A DNA stretch of 64,000 nucleotides from Hymenobacter artigasi. Lineage in GTDB: Bacteria > Bacteroidota > Bacteroidia > Cytophagales > Hymenobacteraceae. Made by a program: the position numbers and the translations under genes. This document shows, piece by piece, positions 16,068-24,170 of this stretch. How positions within the stretch are numbered: position 1 is the stretch's first letter; each line of letters starts with the position of its first letter. The stretch is from assembly GCF_012275535.1 (NCBI RefSeq), contig NZ_JAAVTK010000001.1:62001-126000 (forward strand), given 5' to 3'. The notes beneath the pieces were generated by a model. The model did not search any database. It saw only the letters and a program-made list of their open reading frames with translations, and was not told the origin of the DNA.

Positions 16068-17504
16068 TCAAACCGTTTCGCCCGACTGCAACAGCATGGA
16101 CCGAATGCGCCCGCACAAGTGTGGAATGCAGGATTTTACCTCGTTTAATTGGTCTTCGAGCAGCCGGCGCTTGTGCGGATTGCCGAAATGCGGCTGGCCG
16201 GTGCGGCCAATCAGCTCCACCAGCTGGTCGTCGTCAATCTCATTCTCCACGTAGCGGCTCAGGTGGTAGTACCACTCCAGGGTGGGCACGTAGTTGGGGC
16301 GGGTGCGGTAGTCGGCCTCCTTGGCCAGCAGGTGGTGGCGGTGGCAGGCGCGCAGCAGCTTGTCGTACTTCTCCTGCAGCACCAGGGCCTGGAAGTAGGC
16401 CACGAAGAAAATGTGCCAGCGATGGGCCAGAATTTCCTTGGCGTTGTCGCGCAGGAAGCTGTCGGCCAGCTTTTCGCCGTCGGCGGGCTGGCCGTTCAGG
16501 TTCAGGCACTTGATGTAGAAGGCCATGAAGCCGATTTTGTTGCGCACGTTGTTGGTGTGCCGCACCGACGGAAACGACTGCTTCATGAGGGCCAGCGCCT
16601 CGTGGATTTTGCCCTGGCGCAGCAGAATCGCGCTGTAGTTGTTAAGGTAGTGCAGGTGGTCGGTGTTCTTCTGCTTAATGCTGAGGTAGCCGAACTCCTC
16701 GGCCTGCTGCAGCACGTCGAATTTGGAGTGCAGCAGCACGCTGTTGGCGTAGTAGTTGAACAGGATGCGGCGCGAGTAGAACATGCCCTGGCGCAGCAGC
16801 CCATCGAGGGCCTCGTACACGGCCTTCAGCTTGTCGAACTCCGAGTAGTTGAAGTAGAGAAACGTGAGCCGCACCACTGCGAAATAGCGGTTCAGGCCAT
16901 CCAGCGTGTCGTCGTAGAAAGTAGCCAGCAGCCAGGGCTCCCACTGCCGGCTCTCGGTGGCGTTGCGGGTGTACTGGCTCGTGATGTCGAGCGTGGCCTG
17001 GTGCAATTGGGCAAACGTGGCCTTGCTCTGTTCGTAGGCCGCCCGCTGCTGCTCCACGAACTGGGCCACCAGCTGGTGCTCCTTAAAGCGCATGCGCACC
17101 AGCAGAAACTGCTGGTAGCTGAGCGTGAGCTCGTAGAATTTCACGAAGTAGAAGGCCGGCTTGTCGTAGCGCACAATGGCCTGGAGCAGCGCCTTTTCCT
17201 CGGCCGGGCCGATGGAATCGGTCATAATCTGCTGGTCGAGGGCGTTGATATGCACCAGGTGCTTGTCCACGTCGATGCTGGCCAGGCGCTGCTGCACCCA
17301 CTGCATCAGGTTGGAGTACTTGCGCTTGTCGATGCCGGGCCGGAAGGCCACCGGCGTGCGCGGGTGGTGGCAGTTGTAGGCCAGCGTTTCGAGAATCTCG
17401 CGGTTGTCGGCATCCTGAAACTGCTGCACCTGCTGCAGCCAGGCCACTTCGTGGGGCAGTACATCGGCGGCAAACTCGGCGAACTTCTCTAGTTTCTTTT
17501 TCAC
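16068..17504 (-). CDS. Uncharacterised alpha-helical protein (TPR-like)
   Basis: 478 residues, no signal peptide and no membrane segment, so cytoplasmic. It is almost all predicted helix, rich in aromatic residues. From about 210 on it shows loosely repeated 34-40-residue units (FYSRRILFNYYANSVLL, YLNNYSAILLRQGKIHEAL, RWHIFFVAYFQALVLQEKY) like a degenerate tetratricopeptide solenoid. I do not recognise a named family or any catalytic motif. It may be a scaffold or regulatory protein. It starts at the ATG 17502-17504 and is transcribed alone. Confidence 0.6.
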   Translation of the reverse strand: MKKKLEKFAEFAADVLPHEVAWLQQVQQFQDADNREILETLAYNCHHPRTPVAFRPGIDKRKYSNLMQWVQQRLASIDVDKHLVHINALDQQIMTDSIGPAEEKALLQAIVRYDKPAFYFVKFYELTLSYQQFLLVRMRFKEHQLVAQFVEQQRAAYEQSKATFAQLHQATLDITSQYTRNATESRQWEPWLLATFYDDTLDGLNRYFAVVRLTFLYFNYSEFDKLKAVYEALDGLLRQGMFYSRRILFNYYANSVLLHSKFDVLQQAEEFGYLSIKQKNTDHLHYLNNYSAILLRQGKIHEALALMKQSFPSVRHTNNVRNKIGFMAFYIKCLNLNGQPADGEKLADSFLRDNAKEILAHRWHIFFVAYFQALVLQEKYDKLLRACHRHHLLAKEADYRTRPNYVPTLEWYYHLSRYVENEIDDDQLVELIGRTGQPHFGNPHKRRLLEDQLNEVKSCIPHLCGRIRSMLLQSGETV

Positions 17505-17581
17505 AGAATAGCGACGTGAGTGGGCGGGGCGTCCAATTTACTGGAAATTCTGAGGGGTTGATGAGTGGTGCGGCGCGGGCA

Positions 17582-17612
17582 TAAAAAAAGCGCGGGGTTA
17601 GCGCGCTTTAGA
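17582..17612 (-). terminator. Terminator-like hairpin with no matching gene
   Basis: On the minus strand AAAGCGCG, loop, CGCGCTTT is followed by seven T. Its direction would end transcripts coming from beyond 17640, where the only gene lies on the other strand. It may be the leftover terminator of a gene displaced by the AT-rich lipoprotein insertion. Confidence 0.6.
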
Positions 17613-17639
17613 TGTTGACGGTTCCTATATATTAGCCGA

Positions 17640-18386
17640 ATGAGCAGAAAAAATCTATCCATTTACTCTTGTGCGAAATATTCGCTGGTTTATCTGCTGC
17701 TCAATTGTTGCCTAATAAGTTGCCAAGGTGCCTCATCTAATCATGAGTCATTTATATCAGCCGCAATTAATACTCGCCCGCTGGATTCTTTAAACAGAGT
17801 CTTTCTGGTGCATGCTCATGATTCGGCAGAAACGTGGAGTGATACGCTGGTTAGTCAGCTCACTCATGCATTGCAAATCCAAGGGGTTGATACCTTCTTA
17901 TATTATCGTAGTGGTTGTTCAGGATGTGATGTCCTTGTAGAAAAAGGCGTATCTGACTGCTCCTGCAACACAACCGAAATAAGGTCTTACCTATACTGGC
18001 AACACCGTGGACACACTTTTGTCAAAAAATTGGACTGTTGTCGTAGCCACCCAGTTGTATCGACTTCTGCTGCTGCATTCAACTTTTATTATCAATACCA
18101 GAAGACTTTTGAAGAGGGTAGCAAATTCTACCGCGATTTTCAAAAGTATAATCAAGCGCACCCTGATAATCCACACTTCTTACCAAGTGGCCCAATTCAC
18201 GACTTAAATGTGAGCAACATGAGTTTGCGGACTGCCAACACTCGGCTAAATGTTCAAGTTTGGGGAGGAGGTTATGACTCACTTGGCACACCACTATTCT
18301 TGGATTATCAGTGGCGTCGGAAACAGTGGGCGTGGGCAAAGCTTTTAGAAAAGCTTCCGCATGATAATGCTAGCCAAAGGAATTAA
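17640..18386 (+). CDS. AT-rich, probably horizontally acquired lipoprotein of unknown function
   Basis: 248 residues. A hydrophobic N-terminal segment ends in a lipobox (LISC, acylated Cys near residue 28), so it is predicted to be a membrane-anchored lipoprotein. The mature part has Cys clusters (GCSGCDVLV, CSCNTTE, LDCCRSHP), which could bind metal or form disulfides. No known domain is recognised. Base composition differs sharply from its neighbours: the line 17701-17760 is 22/60 G+C, and codon use (TTA, ATA, AAT, TAT) is unlike the GC-rich flanks. It sits beside an orphan terminator (17582-17612) and a truncated hydrolase copy (18400-18625), so the locus looks like an insertion point. It starts at ATG 17640. 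Confidence 0.7.
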   Translation: MSRKNLSIYSCAKYSLVYLLLNCCLISCQGASSNHESFISAAINTRPLDSLNRVFLVHAHDSAETWSDTLVSQLTHALQIQGVDTFLYYRSGCSGCDVLVEKGVSDCSCNTTEIRSYLYWQHRGHTFVKKLDCCRSHPVVSTSAAAFNFYYQYQKTFEEGSKFYRDFQKYNQAHPDNPHFLPSGPIHDLNVSNMSLRTANTRLNVQVWGGGYDSLGTPLFLDYQWRRKQWAWAKLLEKLPHDNASQRN

Positions 18387-18399
18387 TAAGAACCCCGCT

Positions 18400-18625
18400 A
18401 CCGCACAAACGCCGCCACCAGCTTATTAAACTCGGCCGCCTGCTCGTAGTGCGCGAAGTGGCCGGCTTCGGGCAGCAGCACTTGTTGGGCGTGAGGCAGG
18501 CGGGCCACGCCGGCCACTGCCACCTGGGCGGTGGTGAGCTGCGGGTGCAGCGCCCGGTTGGGAATCAGGAAATCTTCGGCCCCGAACACCACCAGCGTGG
18601 GCTGCTGCACCTGCGGCAGGCAGAG
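18400..18625 (-). pseudogene. Truncated duplicate of the alpha/beta hydrolase C-terminus
   Basis: About 226 bp match 23015-23240 with roughly nine substitutions (about 96% identity). They encode the last 70-odd residues of that hydrolase, including AEDFLIPNRALHP and EAGHFAHYEQAAEF, but lack the nucleophile part. Homology stops abruptly at a CTGCGGCAG junction, after which the sequence is unrelated. It is on the same strand as the full copy, with pyrD-pyrB-pyrC between them. From 18626 to 18910 I see nothing recognisable. Confidence 0.88.
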
Positions 18626-18910
18626 TAGTGCAAGCCCGAAACCAGGCGCCCCGAGGGAAGCAATACGATACGACTATGCCATCTTTGCTCCCGGGTGGCG
18701 GATTGCGCTACGCCGGCTTGCTGGCCTGCTGCGTTTGCGTGTTTCACTGCCCGCCCTGCCTGTTGGGCTTCCTGCTCCGCTGATGTCAGGCCTGGCTCCC
18801 GCGGTGCTCGGGCCAGCTATGGCAAATTTCCAACACATGATTCCGGGCCTGCGACCGGTTTTGCAGGACACATTCACCGACCTTTAACTGTCAGTCTGAC
18901 TCCGCTGCCC

Positions 18911-19945
18911 GTGTACAAGCCCCTCGTCAAACCCATCCTCTTCACCCTCGACGCTGAACGCGCCCACCACCTCGTTTTCGACAACCTGCGCCGGGCGGCG
19001 CGGGTGCCCGGCACGCCGACGCTGCTGCGGGCCCTGTATGATTTCCAGCACCCCAGCCTGGCGCGCGAGGTGTTTGGATTGAAATTTCCGAACCCGGTGG
19101 GGCTGGCGGCGGGGTTCGACAAGAATGCCGTGCTGACCGATGAACTGGCCACGCTGGGCTTCGGCTTCGTGGAAATCGGGACGGTGACGCCCCTGCCGCA
19201 GCCCGGCAACCCGCAGCCGCGCCTGTTCCGGCTGCCGCAGGACGAGGCGCTGGTGAACCGCATGGGCTTCAACAACGACGGGGCGGCCGTGGTGGCCGCG
19301 CGGCTGGCCCGGCGGGCGAACCGGCAGCTCATCATCGGCGGCAACATCGGCAAGAACAAGGACACGCCCAACGAGCGCGCCGCCGAGGACTACGTGGCCG
19401 GCTTCGAGGCCCTGGCCGAGGTGGTCGACTACTTCGTGGTGAACGTGAGCTCGCCCAACACGCCCGGCCTACGCGAGCTGCAGGAGAAAAAACCGCTGAT
19501 TCAGCTACTGCAGCAGGTGCAGCAGCGCAACCAGGCCCGCGCCAGGCCGCGCCCCCTGCTCCTGAAAATAGCGCCCGACCTGACGGATTCGCAGCTCGAC
19601 GACATTCTGGAAATAGCCCGCGAAACGCAGCTCAGCGGCTTGGTGGCCACCAATACCACCATCAGCCGCGACAACCTGAGCTCCGAGCCGGGCTACGTAG
19701 CCTCGCTGGGCGCGGGCGGGCTGAGCGGCAAGCCGCTGCGGGCGCGGGCCACCGAAGTCATCCGCTACCTGCACCGGAAGTCCGACGGCGGCCTGCCGAT
19801 TATCGGCGCGGGCGGCATTCACTCGGCGGCCGATGCGCGGGAGAAACTGGAAGCCGGCGCGGCACTGATTCAGCTGTATACCGGCTTTATTTATGAAGGG
19901 CCGGCGCTGGTGAGCCGCATAAACCGGAGCTTGGTGCGCGGCTAA
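18911..19945 (+). CDS. pyrD: Dihydroorotate dehydrogenase (quinone), class 2
   Basis: 344 residues. It oxidises dihydroorotate to orotate with FMN and quinone, the fourth step of pyrimidine synthesis, at the inner membrane. The class 2 N-terminal helix (YKPLVKPILFTLDAERAHHL) is present, followed by the TIM barrel: GLAAGFDKNA, NRMGFNNDG, VVNVSSPNTPGLRELQ with the catalytic Ser of class 2 enzymes, LLKIAPDLTD, and the FMN phosphate region IGAGGIHSAADAREKLEAGA. I chose the GTG at 18911 because the protein then begins with VYKPLVKPIL as in relatives. Longer in-frame versions would run into the non-homologous region next to the truncated hydrolase copy. A hairpin terminator follows, then pyrB and pyrC. 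Confidence 0.93.
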   Translation: MYKPLVKPILFTLDAERAHHLVFDNLRRAARVPGTPTLLRALYDFQHPSLAREVFGLKFPNPVGLAAGFDKNAVLTDELATLGFGFVEIGTVTPLPQPGNPQPRLFRLPQDEALVNRMGFNNDGAAVVAARLARRANRQLIIGGNIGKNKDTPNERAAEDYVAGFEALAEVVDYFVVNVSSPNTPGLRELQEKKPLIQLLQQVQQRNQARARPRPLLLKIAPDLTDSQLDDILEIARETQLSGLVATNTTISRDNLSSEPGYVASLGAGGLSGKPLRARATEVIRYLHRKSDGGLPIIGAGGIHSAADAREKLEAGAALIQLYTGFIYEGPALVSRINRSLVRG

Positions 19946-19987
19946 GGCGCTTCGCCAGCTGAGGCCGCGGAATAAAGAGCTAAAGTT

Positions 19988-20038
19988 AAGATGCTCGATG
20001 CTTGCCAAGCAATCGGTTACGCGGGCCATCTTTTTTTT
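19988..20038 (+). terminator. Intrinsic terminator after pyrD
   Basis: Outer arms AAGATG and CATCTT with an inner hairpin TGCTTG..CAAGCA, followed by eight T. Confidence 0.75.
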
Positions 20039-20139
20039 ACTGGCGAAAAGAAGGACGGAAAGTGCGTCGTTTAGCCTGTAGGGTCAAAAATAAAGGTTGA
20101 GAAAAGCGGTGCGAATTTAAAGTTAACATTACCGATGAA

Positions 20140-20347
20140 TTGCCGGGCGTAACAATGCCGTATTTTTGCATCATGCTTCAACCAAAAAACTTGTTGATGA
20201 AGCGCGGGACCCTGCCCGGCTGGGACCCGCGAGTAGACCGGAAGGTCTTCGCCACCGTCGGTTTTCCCGATTTTGCCTTTGGTATTTCCGTTGTTTTTTC
20301 TGCGTATTGCCCCGCTACCGTTTCGGATTCCGAAACGGTTTTTTTAT
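20140..20347 (+). ncRNA. Candidate small RNA or pyrB leader with its own promoter and terminator
   Basis: A Bacteroidota-type promoter (TTG at 20140-20142, 18 nt, TATTTTTG at 20161-20168) is followed by two compact hairpins. The first is GCGGGACCC..GGGACCCGC with one A-A mismatch, at about 20202-20231. The second is AGACC..GGTCT at about 20236-20249. A strong intrinsic terminator, CCGTTTCGGA..TCCGAAACGG plus seven T, lies at about 20318-20347. The likely transcript is about 170 nt and ends 89 nt before pyrB. No convincing protein is encoded. It could be a free regulatory RNA or an attenuated leader. I do not see the PyrR-binding loop, and I cannot match it to a named RNA family. Confidence 0.5.
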
Positions 20348-20435
20348 GTCCAGTGAGTAGGGTGTTGTTAAACAACTAGGGTAAAACCGCCCACTCGCAA
20401 GTGCTGACTACGTACTTCTTTTTCCCAATTTCGGT

Positions 20436-21416
20436 ATGGCACGTAAAGACCTGCTCGACATCGCCTCCCTTCACCGTGAAGAAATCGAGTTCCTGCTCGA
20501 CCAATCCACGTCTTTTAAGAAACTGTTCACCCGCTCGGTGAAAAAAATCCCCGCCCTCGAGGGCAAGTCCGTGCTCATGCTGTTCTACGAGGCCAGCACC
20601 CGCACGCACTCCTCGTTCGAGGTCGCGGCCAAACGCCTCTCGGCGGAGGTCACGAATTTCGACGTTGCCCACTCCTCCATCTCCAAGGGCGAGTCGGTGC
20701 GCGAGACGATTGAAACGCTCCAGGCCATGCGCACCGACTATATTGTCGTTCGCCATAGCCACCCCGGCCTGCCCGGCATGATTGCCCGCCAAACCACGGC
20801 CTCGGTCATCAATGCCGGCGACGGGGCCCACGAGCACCCCACCCAGGCCCTGCTGGACGCCTTCACCATCAAGGAGAAATTTCCCGACCCCAGGGGCAAA
20901 AAAGTCCTCATCATCGGCGATATTCTCCATTCCCGCGTGGCGCGTTCCACCAGCACCCTGCTGCAAAAGCTGGGCGTCGAGGTCGCGTACCTCGGCCCGG
21001 GCTCGCTGGTGCCCAAGTATGTGCCGGCCACCATCCGCCGCTTTACCGACTACGAGGCGGCCATGGCCTGGGCGCCCGATGTGGTGTACCTGCTCCGCGT
21101 GCAGATGGAGCGCCAGGACGTGCAGTTTTTCCCCAGCCTCCGCGAGTACCACCGGGTCTACGGCATCACCAATACCCGGCTGGCGGAAATCAGCGACCGC
21201 GGCCTCTACATCATGCACCCCGGCCCCGTAAACCGGGGTGTCGAGCTCTGCGACGCCGTCATGGACTACGAGCGCAGCCTTATCACCAACCAGGTCGAAA
21301 ACGGTATTTCCATCCGCATGGCCGTGCTCGACTGGCTCACGCCGGGCGGGGAATTTCCGAAGCAGGAATCGTATACCGCCCCGCACCGAGCCAGCTCATC
21401 GGCAATCATACCCTAA
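20436..21416 (+). CDS. pyrB: Aspartate carbamoyltransferase, catalytic chain
   Basis: 326 residues. It condenses carbamoyl phosphate with aspartate to carbamoyl aspartate, the committed pyrimidine step, in the cytoplasm as a trimer. The carbamoyl-phosphate loop FYEASTRTHSSFE, the HSSISKGES loop, HPTQALLDAF and HPGPVNRGVEL are all in place, and length is normal. The C-terminal 15-20 residues (KQESYTAPHRASSSAIIP) are a low-complexity tail. No pyrI regulatory gene is near. Start ATG 20436, 89 nt after the terminator at 20347. pyrC follows after 95 nt on the same strand. Confidence 0.96.
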   Translation: MARKDLLDIASLHREEIEFLLDQSTSFKKLFTRSVKKIPALEGKSVLMLFYEASTRTHSSFEVAAKRLSAEVTNFDVAHSSISKGESVRETIETLQAMRTDYIVVRHSHPGLPGMIARQTTASVINAGDGAHEHPTQALLDAFTIKEKFPDPRGKKVLIIGDILHSRVARSTSTLLQKLGVEVAYLGPGSLVPKYVPATIRRFTDYEAAMAWAPDVVYLLRVQMERQDVQFFPSLREYHRVYGITNTRLAEISDRGLYIMHPGPVNRGVELCDAVMDYERSLITNQVENGISIRMAVLDWLTPGGEFPKQESYTAPHRASSSAIIP

Positions 21417-21511
21417 TTGCCGGACGCGGCGGCTGGTTCGCCCGTGTCCTTTCATCTTCAATAGCCAGAATACCCCTACTTCCCTTGCCGGTTTATCCTA
21501 CTCCTCCCTTC

Positions 21512-22789
21512 ATGCTCCTCCTTCAAAACGCCCGCATTGCCACCGAAAATTCACCCGTACTTCTCGAAGGCGACGTCCTGATTGTCGAAGGAAAGATTCA
21601 GGACATCGGCCCCGGCCTGGCCATTCCCGAGGGTGCCCGCGTCATCGACGCGCGCGGCCGGGTGCTGATGCCGGGCATGTTCGATGCCCACGTCCATTTC
21701 CGCGCTCCCGGGTTTGAAAACAAGGAAACCATCACCACGGGCAGCGAAGCGGCCATTAACGGCGGCATTACCGGCGTGGTGATGATGCCCAATACCCGCC
21801 CGGCCCTCGACTCGGCCACCGCAATAGCCACCGTGCTGGACAATGCCAGGGACCGGTCGCGCATTCCGGTGTACACCTCTGGCTGCGTCACCAAAAACCG
21901 CGAGGGCAAGGAGCTGGCGGAAATCGAGGGCATGCGCGAGCTGGGAGTGAAAATGCTCACCGACGACGGGGATACCACTGCCGACCCGGCGGTGCTGCTC
22001 CGGGCGATGCAGTACGCCACGGAGTTCGGGATGTTTTTCGCCAGCCACTGCGAGGTGTCGGAACTGGCCGGGCCGCGCGCCCTGAACGAGGGAGTGATGA
22101 GCTACCGGCTCGGCATCAAGGGCTCGCCGGCCTGCGCGGAGGAAATCATCATCGACCGCGACATTCGCCTGGCCCATGCGGCGGGCGCGCATGTGCACAT
22201 CCAGCACGTATCCAGCAAGCTCGGCATGGAAACCATCCGCTGGTGGAAATCGCGCGGCGATGTGAAGGTGACGGCGGAAGTGATGCCGCACCACCTGCTG
22301 TTCACCGACGAGCACATCGGCGACTACGACACGAACTACAAAATGAACCCCCCACTGCGGACGCAGGCCGATTGTGATGCGCTGCTGGAAGGGCTCATTG
22401 AAGGCGTATTCGACATCATTGCTACGGACCATGCGCCGCACACGCCGTTCGAAAAAGCCCAGGATTTCATCAGCGCGCCCAACGGCATCACCGGCCTGGA
22501 CACGGCCCTGGTGTCGCTCCATCACTTCTTCGTCGGGCCCGGCAAATTCGGGTGGGACTTGGTGGTGAAGCGCTATTCGGCGGAGCCCCGCCGCCTGATG
22601 GGCCTGCCGGTAGCCGCCATCGAAGTTGGCCAACCAGCCAACTGCGTCCTCTTCGACACCGCAGCGGAAACGACCTTCACGCGGGAATTCATGAAATCCA
22701 AATCCCAGAACACCCCCTTTATCGACCAGACGCTGAAAGGCCGGGTGGACCTGGTGATTTTAGGCACGGAAATCCTGCTTGAGCGCTGA
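21512..22789 (+). CDS. pyrC: Dihydroorotase
   Basis: 425 residues, class I-like. It cyclises carbamoyl aspartate to dihydroorotate at a binuclear zinc site. Metal ligands are visible in DAHVHFRAPG, SHCEV, HVHIQHVSS and IATDHAPHTPFEK; the general layout GMFDAHVHF..NTRPALD..DDGDTT..NPPLR is that of microbial dihydroorotases. The start is the ATG at 21512, preferred over a TTG nine codons upstream that adds a non-conserved proline-rich stretch. It follows pyrB on the same strand and completes pyrD-pyrB-pyrC. The gap 22790-23012 shows no recognisable feature. Confidence 0.95.
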   Translation: MLLLQNARIATENSPVLLEGDVLIVEGKIQDIGPGLAIPEGARVIDARGRVLMPGMFDAHVHFRAPGFENKETITTGSEAAINGGITGVVMMPNTRPALDSATAIATVLDNARDRSRIPVYTSGCVTKNREGKELAEIEGMRELGVKMLTDDGDTTADPAVLLRAMQYATEFGMFFASHCEVSELAGPRALNEGVMSYRLGIKGSPACAEEIIIDRDIRLAHAAGAHVHIQHVSSKLGMETIRWWKSRGDVKVTAEVMPHHLLFTDEHIGDYDTNYKMNPPLRTQADCDALLEGLIEGVFDIIATDHAPHTPFEKAQDFISAPNGITGLDTALVSLHHFFVGPGKFGWDLVVKRYSAEPRRLMGLPVAAIEVGQPANCVLFDTAAETTFTREFMKSKSQNTPFIDQTLKGRVDLVILGTEILLER

Positions 22790-23012
22790 CAGGTAGGTGT
22801 GAGGTGGCCTGGCTAAGCTGGAGACAATTGGGACGTGGTTTCGAAGTGGCTGGGCGATTGGTAACCGAGGACCGGGGGCGCTGCCCGGCGTTGTAGCAGG
22901 CCACGTGGTAGCTGGTTTCGAAAGAAGCAGAAGTCTTTCATCTATCCACCTTTTCTGGACCGCCTCAAAGGGAAACAAGCTTTAAAAGAGGCTTTGAGTC
23001 AATTTGCCCATC

Positions 23013-23975
23013 CTACCGCACAAACGCCGCCACCAGCTTATTGAACTCGGCCGCCTGCTCGTAATGGGCGAAGTGGCCGGCTTCGGGCAGCAGCACTTGT
23101 TGGGCGTGGGGCAGGCGGGCCACGCCGGCCGCCGCCACCTGGGCCGTGCTGAGCTGCGGGTGCAGCGCCCGGTTGGGAATCAGGAAATCCTCGGCCCCGA
23201 ACACCACCAGCGTGGGCTGCTGCACCTGCGGCAGGCGCTCGAAAATGGGGCCGTCGAGCATACCGGCCATGCTGTTGACCACCGTGAGGGCGTAGAGGCC
23301 GAAGTCGTCACACTGCATCATGCGCAGGCGCTCGGTTATCCAGAGGTCCACGGCCGGGGGCATTTGGTAGAAGTTGTACTTGTGGTTGGCGCGCACCTGG
23401 GCCTCGGGCGTGTGCCGAATGGAGGCCACCGTGTAGAAGGCGCGCAGCTGCTCCCGCTCGGGCGCGGTGAAGGTTTCGAAGCCGGCTGGCGAGGTGAGGA
23501 CCAGCTTTTGGGCATCGGTGGGGTATTTCAAGGCCAGGGTCACGGCTATCTGGCCGCCCATGCTGTGGCCCACCAGCGTTACGTTGCGCAGGTGCAGCCG
23601 CTGGATAAACAGGTGGATGACCTCGGCGTAGAAATCCATGGTGCCAGGGTAGTGGCCCTTCGACGATTTGCCGTAGCCCGGCAGGTCGAGGGCCAGGCAG
23701 CGGCTGGTGCGGCTGAGCTCCGGCAGGGTGCGCTCCCAGGCCCGCACGTAGCTGCTCAGGCCGTGGATGAAAATGAGGGTGCTGCTGCCCTTGCCGGCAT
23801 CAACGTAGGCGATTTCCAGCGAATCGGCCAGCGCCACGCGGTGCTCAGGAAAGCCGTAGGGGCCAATGACCTGGCGGATAGGCTCGGTTTGCGTTGGGAG
23901 AGACATCGCCGGGAAGCTTGCGGTGAGAAGAAGGAGGAATAGGGCGGGCAGGAGGCGGAGGGTCGGATGTTTCAT
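23013..23975 (-). CDS. Exported alpha/beta hydrolase
   Basis: 320 residues with an N-terminal signal peptide (LLPALFLLLLTASFPAMS). Canonical fold: oxyanion region FIHGLSSYVRAW, nucleophile elbow GHSMGG with S138, acid in FGAEDFLIPN and base in EAGHFAHYE. The acyl substrate is unknown; relatives are carboxylesterases, epoxide hydrolase-like enzymes and meta-cleavage hydrolases. It is the first of a minus-strand set with an acyl-CoA ligase, symporter, KAS III-like protein and SDR. Its C-terminal third is duplicated at 18400-18625. Confidence 0.85.
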   Translation of the reverse strand: MKHPTLRLLPALFLLLLTASFPAMSLPTQTEPIRQVIGPYGFPEHRVALADSLEIAYVDAGKGSSTLIFIHGLSSYVRAWERTLPELSRTSRCLALDLPGYGKSSKGHYPGTMDFYAEVIHLFIQRLHLRNVTLVGHSMGGQIAVTLALKYPTDAQKLVLTSPAGFETFTAPEREQLRAFYTVASIRHTPEAQVRANHKYNFYQMPPAVDLWITERLRMMQCDDFGLYALTVVNSMAGMLDGPIFERLPQVQQPTLVVFGAEDFLIPNRALHPQLSTAQVAAAGVARLPHAQQVLLPEAGHFAHYEQAAEFNKLVAAFVR

Positions 23976-23990
23976 TGGGAGGGAAAAAGA

Positions 23991-24010
23991 ACGTCATGCT
24001 GAGCGGGGCA
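23991..24010. repeat. Single arm of a GTCATGCTGAGC repeat
   Basis: AACGTCATGCTGAGCGGGGC without a complementary partner nearby. It looks like a decayed or half element next to a repeat of another family. Confidence 0.6.
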
Positions 24011-24035
24011 TTTCCACCGCTTCGTTTGAGCGGGT

Positions 24036-24144
24036 CAACCTCACCCCCTGACCCCCTCTCCCGCGGAGAGGGGACACCGGTTTTGCTCCAGGCGATAATC
24101 GTCAGGCTCCCCTCTCCGCGGGAGAGGGGCCGGGGGTGAGGTGA
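24036..24144. repeat. Long-armed inverted repeat, CCCCTCTCCCGCGG family (copy 1)
   Basis: CAACCTCACCCCC..CCCCCTCTCCCGCGGAGAGGGG on the left pairs with CCCCTCTCCGCGGGAGAGGGG..GGGGGTGAGGTG on the right. Each arm also contains a local palindrome around CCGCGG. It fills the gap between hydrolase and ligase. Confidence 0.88.
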
Positions 24145-24170
24145 CGGCGGCTGGCGAAGCGACAGAACAT

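Noticed and set aside
20196..20260. PyrR-type attenuator before pyrB
   Set aside because: The conserved PyrR loop (UCCNGNGAGG-like) is absent, and the phylum is not known to me to use PyrR there.
20140..20379. 79-codon open frame over the candidate RNA
   Set aside because: It runs through the hairpins and terminator, has no ribosome-binding or family support, and the RNA features explain the region better.
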